Virus record (IMG/VR): IMGVR_UViG_3300024520_000229
Span: 1 to 37,108 of that record
Length of the DNA stretch: 37,108 nucleotides
DNA from: a virus
Strand: one strand, 5' to 3'
Shown here one piece after another: positions 36,986-37,108 of the stretch. The number at the start of each line of letters is the position of its first letter. Positions within the stretch are counted from its first letter, which is position 1. The translations under genes and the position numbers were made by a program. The notes below the pieces were generated by a model, which searched no databases, was not told where the DNA came from, and saw nothing but the letters and a program-made list of their open reading frames with translations.

Positions 36986-37108
36986 ATGCAAATTAGAATT
37001 GATTTAAAGAAGATGCGCCACTTAAGAGATGAGTCCTGCTATAATCATAATTACTATGCATATGGCAATCAAGGCCAGAAGTTGCTTCAGGTTGGCAATG
37101 AGGATGGC
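36986..37108 (+). CDS. Start of an unknown gene, cut by the window end
   Basis: The ATG at 36986 follows AACGGGATAAGCAAAA, the same leader as the genes at 934 and 1274. The 41 visible codons start MQIRIDLKKMRHLRDESCYN and continue with a Tyr/Asn/Gln-rich stretch. No family can be named from this part. It belongs to the branch that differs from the left end of the window. Confidence 0.6.
   Translation, partial: MQIRIDLKKMRHLRDESCYNHNYYAYGNQGQKLLQVGNEDG

Noticed and set aside
1-37108. Integrated prophage with att sites at the repeated ends
   Set aside because: There is no integrase, no host gene or tRNA at either end, and the 127-bp identity fits an assembly branch better than an att core.
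1-37108. Recoded genetic code (TAG as sense codon) suggested by the amber in 7899-8084
   Set aside because: TAG ends the large terminase and the spike gene at natural positions, followed by a promoter or hairpin, so it is a normal stop here.

Overview
This window looks like most of the genome of a tailed, siphovirus-like phage of a Gram-negative host. It has an HK97-type head set, a long-tail set with a tape measure and a frameshifted tail chaperone, a spanin pair (which implies an outer membrane), and a replication/recombination block. The sequence is AT-rich. Shine-Dalgarno sites are clear, and promoters are of sigma70 type (TTGAAC, 17 bp, TATTAT), which argues against a Bacteroidetes host. 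A phage-carried prepilin-like protein with a K-FTLIE start, without the usual glycine, resembles the abundant pseudopilins of Lentisphaerae/PVC bacteria. That is only a weak host hint. I see no integrase, no classical CI-type repressor and no tRNA.

Layout. 1-2446: a terminal duplicated segment with short phased repeats, an HNH-AP2 homing endonuclease, small genes and a packaging-type HNH nuclease. 2443-3705: large terminase. 3706-4052: a promoter, long hairpin and terminator that look like a small RNA gene. 4053-5348: a spike/fibre-like protein. 5435-7509: portal and head morphogenesis. 7506-8885: a leftward cassette of six small genes placed between head genes. 9105-13191: prohead protease, major capsid and connector/neck proteins. 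13271-21975: tail tube, frameshifted chaperone, tape measure, tail proteins and fibres. 21990-23323: two unknown genes and the spanins. 23327-25984: leftward operon with an SSB-like protein, a probable single-strand annealing protein and small genes. 26228-34491: rightward early operons with an RHH protein, replication initiator, DnaB-like helicase, YopX protein, dUTPase, two PD-(D/E)XK nucleases, a repeat protein and many small zinc-binding or unknown proteins. 34488-35357: small terminase and a membrane protein. 35358-36058: non-coding, with three strong terminators and likely small RNAs. 36059-36710: a three-gene operon with the prepilin-like protein. 36711-37108: repeats, a promoter and the start of one more gene.

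Bases 36636-36762 are identical to bases 1-127, and the two sequences then diverge, so the window closes on itself through a branch point. The small terminase near the right end and the large terminase near the left end are neighbours across that joint. The simplest reading is a circular map with two alternative alleles after the shared 127 bp, one carrying the homing endonuclease.

Regulation looks shared. At least four rightward promoters have the same -35/-10 and an ACGT-containing inverted repeat in the spacer, followed by a start near ATAAGC and often a leader with AACGGAG. The leftward operons reuse the AACGGAG leader and an identical cUUCGg-type hairpin. Genes are mostly coupled by ATGA or TAATG overlaps. 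The features closest to something new are the small-RNA-like loci, the leftward cassette inside the head genes, and the prepilin operon.
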